This document shows, piece by piece, positions 1 to 7,518 of a stretch of 31,102 nt of DNA. Positions within the stretch are counted from its first letter, which is position 1. Every line of letters begins with the position of its first letter. The notes beneath the pieces were generated by a model that ran no database searches, was not told where the DNA came from, and saw only the letters and a program-made list of their open reading frames with translations. The DNA is taken from assembly GCA_002411515.1 (NCBI GenBank), contig DHTF01000086.1, positions 4,752 to 35,853 on the forward strand, given 5' to 3'. Source of the stretch: Proteiniphilum sp. UBA5267. Lineage in GTDB: Bacteria; Bacteroidota; Bacteroidia; Bacteroidales; Dysgonomonadaceae. A program made the translations under genes and the position numbers.

Positions 1-1
1 T

Positions 2-9
2 TAATTTTG
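2..9 (+). promoter_or_regulatory. Putative Bacteroidetes -7 box (TAATTTTG) for the rpmB operon
   Basis: TAATTTTG matches the Bacteroidetes sigma-ABfrA -7 consensus TAnnTTTG exactly. It lies 65 bp before the rpmB start, a plausible leader length. The -33 box would fall outside the window, so the assignment rests on the -7 match and position only. Confidence 0.45.
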
Positions 10-74
10 CGCCCTGATTTGTCGGGAAGATTGCGTTCTGAACTGAAAAGAAACAATAAATACACAATATAGCG

Positions 75-314
75 ATGTCTAAGATTTGTCAAATAACAGG
101 AAAAAGAGCAATGGTTGGCAACAACGTTTCTCACTCTAACAAGAAGACGAAACGCAAATTCAACGTCAATTTGTTCACGAAAAAGTTTTATTGGGTGGAA
201 GAAGATTGCTGGATCAGCCTGAGCATCTCGGCATCCGGATTGCGCACCATCAATAAAATCGGATTGGATGCAGCCTTGAAACAAGCTGCTGCGAAGGGAT
301 TTTTAAACGCATAA
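75..314 (+). CDS. rpmB: 50S ribosomal protein bL28
   Basis: Structural protein of the large ribosomal subunit. The 79-aa product opens with [20 protein letters not shown], the typical bL28 start with its conserved TGK and GNNVSHS signature, followed by a basic stretch (NKKTKRKF) and the [20 protein letters not shown] core. It ends in KGFLNA, which looks a few residues shorter than Bacteroides homologues as I remember them. The ATG is the only sensible start. It is the first gene of a ribosomal cluster, 19 bp ahead of rpmG, with the DUF4295 gene after that; this order is typical of Bacteroidetes. Assignment is secure; the shorter tail is only a recollection-based remark. Confidence 0.97.
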   Translation: MSKICQITGKRAMVGNNVSHSNKKTKRKFNVNLFTKKFYWVEEDCWISLSISASGLRTINKIGLDAALKQAAAKGFLNA

Positions 315-333
315 AGAGAAGGAGAAAGCAGCA

Positions 334-522
334 ATGGCAAAGAAAGCAAAAGGGAACAGGGTGCAGGTGATTCTGGAATGTACAGAACACAAGGATAGCG
401 GTATGCCCGGCACATCCCGATATATTACCACCAAAAACAGGAAGAATACAACCGAGCGCCTCGAATTGAAGAAATACAATCCGGTGCTCAAGAAAATGAC
501 TGTTCACAAAGAAATCAAGTAA
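334..522 (+). CDS. rpmG: 50S ribosomal protein bL33
   Basis: Large-subunit ribosomal protein of 62 aa starting [20 protein letters not shown]. The central [16 protein letters not shown] motif is diagnostic of bL33. Only one cysteine is present (in [11 protein letters not shown]), so the two CxxC pairs of the zinc-ribbon form are absent and this is the zinc-independent (C-minus) type usual in Bacteroidetes. A purine-rich AGAAGGAGA lies about 9 bp before the ATG, a good ribosome binding site in a phylum that often lacks one. Probably co-transcribed with rpmB (19-bp gap) and the next small gene (14-bp gap). Confidence 0.97.
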   Translation: MAKKAKGNRVQVILECTEHKDSGMPGTSRYITTKNRKNTTERLELKKYNPVLKKMTVHKEIK

Positions 523-536
523 AAACTGGATAAACT

Positions 537-698
537 ATGGCAAAGAAAGCAGTTGCGGGATTCCGCGATAAAAATACAACCACCGGGCGCAGTCACACCA
601 AAGTTATCAAAATGGTGAAATCACCTGTAACGGGTGCCTACAGCTTTAGAGAAGAGATGATTCTGAACGACCAGGTAAAGGATTATTTTTCAAAATAA
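537..698 (+). CDS. DUF4295 small basic protein (probable ribosomal protein bL38)
   Basis: A 53-aa lysine-rich protein: MAKKAVAGFRDKNTTTGRSH, then TKVIKMVKSPVTGAYSFREE, ending DQVKDYFSK. It matches the DUF4295 family, which in Bacteroidetes directly follows rpmB–rpmG. As I recall, the Flavobacterium ribosome structure identified this family as a phylum-specific large-subunit protein named bL38; that is from memory. The ATG lies 14 bp after the rpmG stop, consistent with one operon. A strong terminator follows about 90 bp downstream. Family and position are clear, and a structural ribosomal role is very likely. Confidence 0.9.
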   Translation: MAKKAVAGFRDKNTTTGRSHTKVIKMVKSPVTGAYSFREEMILNDQVKDYFSK

Positions 699-785
699 AG
701 ATTGACTGTTGTATTTTCCGTGCCCGGCCGCGATGAATCATTCATGTTTGGGGTCGGTTCAACGGAAAGTGCGTTAAAAATATGT

Positions 786-822
786 AAAAGCTTCCCTGTG
801 CCACAACGCAGGGAAGTTTTTT
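786..822 (+). terminator. Rho-independent terminator of the rpmB operon
   Basis: CTTCCCTG (791–798) pairs with CAGGGAAG (809–816) around a 10-nt loop. The stem can extend through A's at 786–789 pairing with the T tract, and a six-T run occupies 817–822. It ends the ribosomal operon before ftsY. Confidence 0.85.
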
Positions 823-835
823 ATTGACTATTTTG

Positions 836-843
836 TAGTTTTG
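836..843 (+). promoter_or_regulatory. Putative -7 box (TAGTTTTG) for ftsY
   Basis: TAGTTTTG fits TAnnTTTG exactly and lies just after the preceding terminator, 77 bp ahead of the chosen ftsY ATG. No convincing TTTG -33 box is seen at the usual spacing. Confidence 0.4.
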
Positions 844-920
844 CAGACGATTCGTTGTCTGCATCAGACGAACCATATGGGAATTCAATTGGCATTCATC
901 GTTTAAATATCCACTGCTTT

Positions 921-1874
921 ATGGGTTTTTTTGACAGGTTCTCGAAAGGGAAAAAAGAAACACTCGACAAGGGTCTTGAAAAAACAAAGGAAAACTTTTT
1001 CTCGAAGATTACCCGCGCTGTAGCTGGTAAGTCGAAAGTCGACGACGACGTGCTCGACCAGCTTGAGGAGGTTTTGGTGACCTCCGACGTGGGGGTGGAA
1101 ACTACACTCAAGGTGATCGAACGCATCGAAGAACGCGTAGCACGTGATAAATATGTGAGCACAGACGAACTCACAGCGATCCTGCGCGATGAGATCGTCA
1201 GACTCCTTACCGAAAATAACAGCGACGACCTGGCTGACTTTACCGTACCCGCGGAAAAAAAGCCCTATGTAATCATGGTCGTCGGTGTCAACGGGGTAGG
1301 GAAGACCACCACCATTGGAAAGCTGGCAAATCAGTTTAAGCAGAGAGGCCTCTCTGTCTACCTGGGCGCCGCCGATACCTTTCGTGCTGCCGCCGTGGAG
1401 CAGCTCGATATATGGGGGGAAAGAGTGGGCGTGCCTGTGGTGAAGCAAAAGATGGGTGCCGATCCCGCCTCTGTGGCCTTCGACACGCTCAGTTCAGCAA
1501 AATCGCACAATGCCGACGTGGTAATCATTGACACTGCCGGCCGCCTGCACAACAAAATAAACCTGATGAACGAGCTCACCAAGATCAAAAATGTCATGAA
1601 CAAGATCGTGCCCGATGCACCCCACGAGGTGCTCCTTGTGCTAGATGGCTCCACAGGACAGAACGCCTTTGAGCAGGCCAAGCATTTCACTGCTGCAACC
1701 GAAGTGACCGCACTGGCTATCACCAAGCTCGACGGCACCGCCAAAGGGGGCGTTGTCATCGGCATTTCCGATCAGTTCAAGATACCGGTAAAGTATATCG
1801 GACTGGGTGAAGGCATCGACGACCTGCAGGTATTCCGAAGAAAAGAGTTCGTAGATTCCCTGTTTGGAGAGTAG
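921..1874 (+). CDS. ftsY: Signal recognition particle receptor FtsY
   Basis: SRP-GTPase receptor that docks ribosome–SRP complexes at the inner membrane for co-translational insertion. The 317-aa form starts MGFFDRFSKGKKE, a short amphipathic N-terminus. A TTG 66 bp upstream would add 22 residues that do not look like FtsY, so the ATG is preferred. The NG domain shows the P-loop GVNGVGKTT (about 122–130), DTFRAAAVEQL (about 152–162), DTAGRL (204–209) and TKLDGTAKGG (268–277). There is no long acidic A domain, as usual in Bacteroidetes. It follows the ribosomal operon's terminator with its own likely promoter, and rimO begins 79 bp downstream. Function is secure. Confidence 0.97.
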   Translation: MGFFDRFSKGKKETLDKGLEKTKENFFSKITRAVAGKSKVDDDVLDQLEEVLVTSDVGVETTLKVIERIEERVARDKYVSTDELTAILRDEIVRLLTENNSDDLADFTVPAEKKPYVIMVVGVNGVGKTTTIGKLANQFKQRGLSVYLGAADTFRAAAVEQLDIWGERVGVPVVKQKMGADPASVAFDTLSSAKSHNADVVIIDTAGRLHNKINLMNELTKIKNVMNKIVPDAPHEVLLVLDGSTGQNAFEQAKHFTAATEVTALAITKLDGTAKGGVVIGISDQFKIPVKYIGLGEGIDDLQVFRRKEFVDSLFGE

Positions 1875-1953
1875 GTCCCAAAGTCTCTCCCCGGCCACAC
1901 ATTGTGCCGTTCTTTTACATAAAACCGGTATCTACCCTAAGATAATTGCATAT

Positions 1954-3249
1954 ATGATTAAAAACAAGATAGATGTCGTCACGTTGGGTTGCTCCAAGAA
2001 CCTGGTCGACTCAGAGTTGCTCATGCGTCAGCTGGTGGCCAACGGCTACACCGTAGCGCATGACCCCGAGGAAGCACGGGGCGACATTGCCGTGATCAAT
2101 ACCTGTGGTTTCATTGGCGATGCCAAAGAGGAATCTATCAACATGATCCTCTCCTTTGCCGAAGCCAAAAAAAGAAACAAACTCAAAAAACTCATCGTCA
2201 TGGGCTGCCTCTCCGAGCGCTACCGCAAGGAGCTGGCGGAGGAGATCCCCGAGGTGGATCAGTTTTATGGCAAATTCGACTGGAAAAACCTGATTGCCGA
2301 CCTGGGTAAATCATACTACAAGGAACTGGAATACGACCGTTCTCTCTCTACCCCTGCCCATTATGCCTATCTGAAAATATCAGAAGGATGCGACAGAACC
2401 TGCTCGTACTGTTCCATACCGCTGATCACCGGGAAATATAAGTCGCGCTCCATGGAAGATATCACCCGCGAGGTGCGGCAGCTGGTGAGCAAGGGCGTCA
2501 AAGAGTTTCAGTTTATCGCCCAGGATCTGACCTATTATGGGCTCGACCGCTACAAATCGATGAAACTGCCCCAACTGGTGGAACAGGTGTCAGACATACC
2601 CGGTGTGGAATGGATCAGGTTGCACTATGCCTATCCGGCACACTTCCCAACCGACCTGATGCGCGTGATGCGCGAAAGAGACAACGTGTGCAACTACCTC
2701 GATATAGCCCTGCAGCACATAAGCGACCACATGTTGAAAACCATGCGGCGGAATATCAGCAAACAGCAGACCATCGACCTCATCCAACAGTTCCGGGAAG
2801 AAGTACCGGGCATCCACTTGCGCACCACCCTGATGGTGGGCCATCCCGGAGAGACGGAAACCGACTTTGAGGAGCTGCTCGCATTTGTGAGGGAGACCCG
2901 TTTCGAACGACTCGGAGCGTTTCCCTACTCACACGAGGAAGATACCTACAACGACAAACATTATACCGATGACGTACCTGCCATTGTGAAGCAGGAAAGA
3001 ATGGAACGCCTCATGGAGGCGCAGGAGGAGATTGCCCTCCAGCTGAACGAAGCAAAAGTGGGACAGACCCTGCGTGTGATCATCGACAGGGAAGATCCCG
3101 ATTATTATGTCGGACGTACTGAGTTCGATTCACCCGAAGTGGATGGAGAGGTACTGATATCGAAAGAACGACCCCTGACGGTCGGTAATTTTTATGCGGT
3201 CTCAATCCACGATGCCCTGCCCTTCGATCTGCTTGGCAGTGTGAATTGA
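1954..3249 (+). CDS. rimO: Ribosomal protein uS12 methylthiotransferase RimO
   Basis: Radical-SAM enzyme that methylthiolates the conserved Asp of ribosomal protein uS12. The 431-aa form starts MIKNKIDVVTLGCSKNLVDS. An upstream in-frame start would add 30 residues with no family resemblance. The N-terminal MTTase domain carries C13, C51 and C85 for the auxiliary [4Fe-4S] cluster. The radical-SAM motif CDRTCSYC supplies C146, C150 and C153. LGCSKNLVDSE and the EGCDRTCSYCSIP context point to RimO rather than MiaB. A TRAM-like C-terminal region ends the protein. Its TGA overlaps the TTG that may start the next gene, suggesting translational coupling. Confidence 0.96.
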   Translation: MIKNKIDVVTLGCSKNLVDSELLMRQLVANGYTVAHDPEEARGDIAVINTCGFIGDAKEESINMILSFAEAKKRNKLKKLIVMGCLSERYRKELAEEIPEVDQFYGKFDWKNLIADLGKSYYKELEYDRSLSTPAHYAYLKISEGCDRTCSYCSIPLITGKYKSRSMEDITREVRQLVSKGVKEFQFIAQDLTYYGLDRYKSMKLPQLVEQVSDIPGVEWIRLHYAYPAHFPTDLMRVMRERDNVCNYLDIALQHISDHMLKTMRRNISKQQTIDLIQQFREEVPGIHLRTTLMVGHPGETETDFEELLAFVRETRFERLGAFPYSHEEDTYNDKHYTDDVPAIVKQERMERLMEAQEEIALQLNEAKVGQTLRVIIDREDPDYYVGRTEFDSPEVDGEVLISKERPLTVGNFYAVSIHDALPFDLLGSVN

Positions 3250-4406
3250 GCAAAACTTTATATCACATGACACACGAAGACCTTATTGCCCATCTTGCAC
3301 AACAACTTGGTTGGTCGAATGATACGGTCTCAGCATCACTTGATGCGCTGATTGCCGTGTTGAAATCGGAACTGGATGATAACAAAACCGTGACCATCGA
3401 TGATTTTGGGAGATTCCTTGTCCGTAACTACCCCGAATATATCCTCAGAGACGGGGAGACCAATGAACGATACCTGATGCCTCCCGCTCTGGAGGTGGAG
3501 TTTGAAGGAGAGGTGTCCCTCACTGGTGAAGATACCTTACTTCCGCCCCTTTGTTTTACACCTGAGGATGCATTGAATGACTTCGTCAACAGCGCTTTCT
3601 CGCCCTTCGAACCGGTCCTCATCAACGAAGGGGCCGATTTCCCCGGCCTGCAGGAAGTGGTGGACCAAGAGGTGGATGACGAAGATGTCAATCCACAACA
3701 TACGATAGCCGAAGTGATGGATGCCAACCTGCAGGAAGTGGAGGACGAAGATGTCGCCCCTCAACAAGCGGTGGACGAAGTGATGGATACCAATATGCAG
3801 GAAGTGGAGGAAGAAGACGTCATTCCACAACATGCAATGGCCGCTGAGATGGAAGCCCCCCCCCAGATTCAAGAGCCCGAACCGGTAGAGATGATGAAGG
3901 ATAGGAGCGATCTGCCTCCTCTTCGGAAAAAGAAAAAAGGCAAGAAGTCATCCTCTGTTTGGATTCCCATTGCGGGAGGTGTGGTAGTTGCCTTGGCCGT
4001 TCTTTTTTTTTTCAAGGGGGGAGAGCCGGTAAACAGTGAAGTAAGTGTCCAGTCGCCCTCCATACCCATAACAGAGAAGGTGTCCATGGAGTCTCCGGTT
4101 GCTGAAGAGCCGGTCGATGTTGTCTTGCCACAAACACAAATCAATGCGCCTTCCCAGGAAGCAACGAAGGTGCGTCTCACCCAAGGAAAAACGTTGAGGG
4201 TTCTGGCATTGGAGCTGTTTGGAAGTCGCGAGTTCTGGGTTTATATTTACCTGGAGAATAAAACACAAATCAGTAACCCAAACCAGGTGCCTATTGGACT
4301 GGAGCTGATCGTCCCCGATCAGGCAAAATACGGTATCGATGCCAATGATCCCAGTTCCGTGCTCAAAGCCAAAGAAATGAGCGAGAACATCCTCGGGGCG
4401 TCATAG
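3246..4406 (+). CDS. HU/IHF-like DNA-binding domain – transmembrane – LysM-like protein
   Basis: A 386-aa composite protein. Residues about 8–90 resemble the HU/IHF fold (LIAHLAQQLGWSNDTV, TVTIDDFGRFLVRNYPEY). An acidic linker with three copies of a ~22-residue repeat follows (about 141–205), then a lysine cluster (RKKKKGKK, 227–234) and one membrane helix (about 237–257). The C-terminal part (about 305–365) resembles LysM: TQGKTLRVLALELFG, IYLENK, VPIGLELIVP. Positive charges before the helix predict DNA-binding domain inside and LysM in the periplasm. The start is uncertain: TTG at 3246 overlaps the rimO stop, while ATG at 3267 gives 379 aa. The domain order is seen; a nucleoid-to-cell-wall tether role is inference. 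A C9 tract (3856–3864) and a T10 tract (4003–4012) lie inside the gene. Confidence 0.85.
   Translation: MSKTLYHMTHEDLIAHLAQQLGWSNDTVSASLDALIAVLKSELDDNKTVTIDDFGRFLVRNYPEYILRDGETNERYLMPPALEVEFEGEVSLTGEDTLLPPLCFTPEDALNDFVNSAFSPFEPVLINEGADFPGLQEVVDQEVDDEDVNPQHTIAEVMDANLQEVEDEDVAPQQAVDEVMDTNMQEVEEEDVIPQHAMAAEMEAPPQIQEPEPVEMMKDRSDLPPLRKKKKGKKSSSVWIPIAGGVVVALAVLFFFKGGEPVNSEVSVQSPSIPITEKVSMESPVAEEPVDVVLPQTQINAPSQEATKVRLTQGKTLRVLALELFGSREFWVYIYLENKTQISNPNQVPIGLELIVPDQAKYGIDANDPSSVLKAKEMSENILGAS
3666..3860 (+). repeat. Three tandem ~66-bp coding repeats
   Basis: The DNA encodes three successive ~22-residue units built on QEVEDEDVxPQxAxxEVMD. They differ by several substitutions and form the acidic linker of the HU–LysM protein. 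Such repeats can vary in copy number between strains. Confidence 0.7.
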
Positions 4407-4477
4407 AAGAACCTTCTCTTTTCGCATAAAAAATTAAAATAATTGAATTGCCTCCTCCTCACATGCGAGAAAAGGTG

Positions 4478-4485
4478 TATATTTG
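4478..4485 (+). promoter_or_regulatory. Putative -7 box (TATATTTG) for the GH109-like gene
   Basis: TATATTTG is a perfect TAnnTTTG match 44 bp before the ATG at 4530. No clear -33 TTTG is seen at the expected spacing. Confidence 0.45.
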
Positions 4486-4529
4486 AATTTTTTTTAATAA
4501 AAAGTATCTATTTATAAAAAATATGTATC

Positions 4530-5957
4530 ATGAAAGTTAAAAAGAACTTCTTGTGGGTGCTCATGCTCACCCTGCTTACGGCGTGCAATGCCAATTCGTT
4601 CAAAGGAACCCAAAAAGATGACTCCTCTCGTTATGTTATTCGTACAGAAGTGCCCGCACGTCCGGCAGGACAACAGGATGTGCTCGGTCTGGTAACACCC
4701 GCACTCGACACAGTGAGGGTGGGTTTTATTGGTCTTGGCATGCGGGGCCCGGGTGCTGTGAACCGCTTTACATACATCCCTGGAACCCGGATCGTTGCCC
4801 TGTGCGACCTGCATCCCGACAGGGTGGAGAAAGCACAGACCATTCTCGACAAGGCAGGTCTTCCCCGTGCGGCTGAATATAGCGGCAGTGAAGATGCCTG
4901 GAAAGAACTCTGCCAGCGCGACGACATCGACCTTGTGTATATCGCCACCGACTGGAAACATCATGCCGAAATGATGATTTACGCCATGGAACAGGGCAAG
5001 CATGTGGCTTGTGAAGTACCTTCAGCCACAACACTCGAGGAGATCTGGGCGGTCGTCAATACAGCCGAGAAAACGCAAAAACATGCCATGCAGTTGGAGA
5101 ACTGCGTGTATGATTTCTTTGAACTCACTACACTGAATATGGCACAGCAAGGCGTTTTTGGCGAAGTGCTTCATGCCGAAGGTGCTTACATTCACAATCT
5201 GAAGGACTACTGGGAAAGTTACGAAGGCGACTGGCGACTGCAATTCAACAAGGAGCACCGGGGCGACGTATATGCCACACATGGTATGGGACCTGCTGCC
5301 CAGATCATGGATCTGCACCGCGGAAATAAGATGAATACGTTGGTGTCCATGGATACCAAACCGGTGAATATTCCCGAGCACCTGATTGAAAAACGGGGTA
5401 TGGACCGCGACAGTGCTTACCAGTTTGCCAATGGCCAGCATACCATGACCATGATCCGTACCGAGAACGGAAAGACCATCCAAATTCAGCACGATGTGGC
5501 TTCACCGCGCCCCTACAGCCGCATGTACCAGGTGACTGGGACAAAAGGTTTTGCCAACAAATATCCGGAAGAAGGATATGCGCTGGAGGCAGAGATGCTA
5601 GACGAGAGTGTAGCTCCCAATCACGAGAACCTCAATGCACACAGCTTTGTGCCGGAGGAGGTGAAGAATGCATTGATGACGAAATACAAACACCGCATTC
5701 ACCAGGAACTGGAAGAAAAGGCCAAAGAGGTGGGCGGCCACGGAGGAATGGATTTCATCATGGATTATCGGTTGGTTTACTGTCTGAGAAATGGTCTTCC
5801 GCTTGATATGGACGTATATGACCTGGCAGAATGGTGTTCGCTCGCCGAACTGAGCCGCATCTCCATTGAACACAATAGCGCAGCAGTGGAAGTGCCTGAT
5901 TTTACCCGGGGAGGGTGGAACAAAATTCAGGGATTCAGACATGCATTTGTAGACTAA
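4530..5957 (+). CDS. GH109-type lipoprotein, alpha-N-acetylgalactosaminidase-like (Gfo/Idh/MocA fold)
   Basis: Probable NAD-dependent glycoside hydrolase that releases terminal alpha-GalNAc by transient oxidation and elimination. The 475-aa product has an SPII signal with lipobox LTAC (Cys19), so it should be lipid-anchored. The Rossmann motif GFIGLGMRGPG (about 65–75) is followed by ALCDLHPDRVE. The motifs IATDWKHHAEM, LENCVYDFFELTTLNM, HAEGAYIHNL, HRGDVYATHGMGPA and GGHGGMDFIMDYRL match the GH109 group as I remember it from Bacteroides and Elizabethkingia. Length is normal for that family. It stands alone between the core block and the regulator gene, and fits the nearby nagA/nagB genes by supplying an amino sugar. 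Exact substrate is inferred from family. Confidence 0.85.
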   Translation: MKVKKNFLWVLMLTLLTACNANSFKGTQKDDSSRYVIRTEVPARPAGQQDVLGLVTPALDTVRVGFIGLGMRGPGAVNRFTYIPGTRIVALCDLHPDRVEKAQTILDKAGLPRAAEYSGSEDAWKELCQRDDIDLVYIATDWKHHAEMMIYAMEQGKHVACEVPSATTLEEIWAVVNTAEKTQKHAMQLENCVYDFFELTTLNMAQQGVFGEVLHAEGAYIHNLKDYWESYEGDWRLQFNKEHRGDVYATHGMGPAAQIMDLHRGNKMNTLVSMDTKPVNIPEHLIEKRGMDRDSAYQFANGQHTMTMIRTENGKTIQIQHDVASPRPYSRMYQVTGTKGFANKYPEEGYALEAEMLDESVAPNHENLNAHSFVPEEVKNALMTKYKHRIHQELEEKAKEVGGHGGMDFIMDYRLVYCLRNGLPLDMDVYDLAEWCSLAELSRISIEHNSAAVEVPDFTRGGWNKIQGFRHAFVD

Positions 5958-5965
5958 TTGCAGGG

Positions 5966-6138
5966 GAGTGGTCGGCCTTTTCGCCGCATCATCTCCATAT
6001 ATCGTTCGAATATACTCCTAATATACTCCTAATGTATTGGGATCGGATATGATTGATATAGGGTTTGCATCAAACCCAAAAGCGGGTGAAAACCCGCTTT
6101 TTTTATTATCTGGATGAGACTCTTCCTAATAGCGAAAT
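5966..6138. repeat. Intergenic element copy A (11-bp direct repeats plus two hairpins)
   Basis: This ~173-bp stretch aligns with 29495–29687 over its whole length. Shared blocks are CTTTTCGCCGNATCATCTCC, the 11-bp repeat array, GGATATG, a hairpin, a second hairpin with T tract, and TCTGGATGAGA. Copy A has four 11-bp units (5994–6004, 6005–6015, 6016–6026, 6027–6037). It lies between the GH109 stop and the XylR-like regulator, upstream of that gene's putative promoter. No ORF explains it. Function unknown. Confidence 0.8.
6061..6104 (+). terminator. Double hairpin with T tract at the end of element A
   Basis: GGGTTTG (6061–6067) pairs with CAAACCC (6071–6077) around CAT. GCGGGT (6082–6087) pairs with ACCCGC (6092–6097) around a GAAA tetraloop and is followed by seven T's (6098–6104). 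The second hairpin is a textbook Rho-independent terminator. It could end the GH109 transcript or a short RNA made from the element itself. Confidence 0.75.
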
Positions 6139-6197
6139 ATTTCTACAGAATCATATCATAATACGTGAAAGGTTCCGCAGGTTGCAAAATAATTTTG

Positions 6198-6205
6198 TAC
6201 ATTTG
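6198..6205 (+). promoter_or_regulatory. Putative -7 box (TACATTTG) for the XylR-like regulator
   Basis: Perfect TAnnTTTG match 37 bp ahead of the ATG at 6243. An imperfect TACC…GGTA inverted repeat follows at about 6210–6223 and could be an operator; that part is speculative. Confidence 0.45.
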
Positions 6206-6242
6206 AGGATACCATTTACGGTACGATAATTGAGTATTCACC

Positions 6243-7415
6243 ATGAAGAGAATTCTCCTTTTAATTGATTATTCCAGCGAGTTTAGCCGCCGCATTCTCA
6301 AGGGATTGATCCAGTATTCCAAAGAACATGGTCCTTGGATTTTTTATCGCTTACCAGATTATTACAAGACTCTTTACGGAAAAGAGGGTGTCATTCAATG
6401 GGCAAAAGATTGGAAAGCAGATGCCATTGTGGCGCGATGGGATCACGAGGGAACCAATCTGCTGGAGAGTCTGGGAATACCCATTGTTTTGCAAAATTAC
6501 CGCGAACGCAGTCCCAATTTCTCCAATCTGACAGGTGATTATTTTGGCACCGGAGAAATGGCTGCCAAATTCTTTATCAAGCGGCGGTACAAAAATTTCG
6601 CCTTTTACGGCAATAAGGAGGTCATATGGTCTTGTGAGAGGGCAGAAGGTTTTCGTAAACAGGTGGAAAAAGTAGGAGGAAACTATTCTTATTTTGAAAG
6701 TGAAAGCTTGAACGGAGAGCAATGGAACACCAGTTATGTCCAACTGGATGAATGGCTCCTTTCCCTGCCAAAACCGGTGGGACTTTTTGCCTGTGATGAC
6801 AGTTTTGCACTACAGGTTTCGGAGATATGCAAGATCAACAACATTCGTATTCCGCAGGACATATCTCTTCTGGGTGTTGACAATGATGAATTGATCTGTA
6901 ACCTGTCGGATCCTCCAATATCCTCTATCGTGCTGGATGTGGAAAAAGGAGGGTACGAAGTGGGGCGTCTTATCGATCAGCTAATCAGTGGACAGCGGCA
7001 GGAACCGTCTAATATTGTGATTCGACCTAACCGTTTTGAGTTACGTAAATCTACCGAAAGATATAATATCTCCAACGAGTATATTTCTAAGATTGTTCAT
7101 TATATCGAAGAGAATTATACAGATGAAATCAGCATAGAACAACTTACTTTTTTGGTTCCACTATCGAGACGTAATCTGGAAATTAAATTTAAGGAGGAAA
7201 TGGGTACCTCCATTTATCAATTTATCCTGCATTGCAGGATTGAGTATTTTGCCAATCTTTTACTTACGACCGATCTTCCTCTCTTCGACCTGGCGTTACA
7301 ATCGGGTTTCAACGACAGTAAAAATATCTCCCGGATTTTTAAAAAGATTAAAGGGTTTACTCCCATCGAATATCGCAGTAAATTCAAGGAAGTTGACATA
7401 ACCAACGTTTTTTGA
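6243..7415 (+). CDS. XylR-like transcriptional regulator (sugar-binding domain + AraC HTH)
   Basis: A 390-aa cytoplasmic regulator. Residues about 1–270 resemble the LacI/GalR-type sugar-binding fold: RILLLIDYSSEFSRRILKGL at the start, VGLFACDDSFALQVSEIC, and DISLLGVDNDELICNLSDPP. Residues about 280–385 form an AraC-type double helix-turn-helix: ISIEQLTFLVPLSRRNLEIK and FDLALQSGFNDSKNISRIFK, then KGFTPIEYR. This is the architecture of XylR, a sugar-responsive activator. It precedes the transporter–nagA–nagB block on the same strand by 103 bp and is the likely local activator. The inducer is unknown; an amino sugar is the guess from context. The 11-bp direct repeats upstream could be its own binding sites, which is untested. 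Confidence 0.9.
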   Translation: MKRILLLIDYSSEFSRRILKGLIQYSKEHGPWIFYRLPDYYKTLYGKEGVIQWAKDWKADAIVARWDHEGTNLLESLGIPIVLQNYRERSPNFSNLTGDYFGTGEMAAKFFIKRRYKNFAFYGNKEVIWSCERAEGFRKQVEKVGGNYSYFESESLNGEQWNTSYVQLDEWLLSLPKPVGLFACDDSFALQVSEICKINNIRIPQDISLLGVDNDELICNLSDPPISSIVLDVEKGGYEVGRLIDQLISGQRQEPSNIVIRPNRFELRKSTERYNISNEYISKIVHYIEENYTDEISIEQLTFLVPLSRRNLEIKFKEEMGTSIYQFILHCRIEYFANLLLTTDLPLFDLALQSGFNDSKNISRIFKKIKGFTPIEYRSKFKEVDITNVF

Positions 7416-7459
7416 AGAGAGCTATTCGCTTTTAAAGCATTTCTTGAAAATATAAAAAA

Positions 7460-7467
7460 TAATTTTG
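7460..7467 (+). promoter_or_regulatory. Putative -7 box (TAATTTTG) for the permease–nag operon
   Basis: Perfect TAnnTTTG match 51 bp before the MFS start and in the gap after the regulator gene, so the transporter block probably has its own promoter. No clear -33 box. Confidence 0.45.
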
Positions 7468-7518
7468 TGTTTCAATTTATTGAAGCATCACTCTTTTATT
7501 GTTAATAATTACTGAAAC

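Noticed and set aside
855..920. N-terminal extension of FtsY from a TTG
   Set aside because: The extra 22 residues are unlike FtsY, and the ATG at 921 gives the usual MGFF start.
903..1448. Long minus-strand open frame inside ftsY (181 codons)
   Set aside because: A shadow of ftsY codon usage with no protein family features.
1864..1953. Upstream extension of RimO overlapping the ftsY end
   Set aside because: It lacks family similarity; MIKNKIDVVTLGC at 1954 is the normal RimO start.
4419..4476. Imperfect inverted sequence TTTTCGCAT … ATGCGAGAAAAGG before the GH109 gene
   Set aside because: Arms match only partly across a long loop and there is no T tract at the right place, so it is not called a terminator or operator.
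5022..5492. Minus-strand open frame inside the GH109-like gene (156 codons)
   Set aside because: It lies entirely within a strongly supported plus-strand gene and lacks any recognisable motif.
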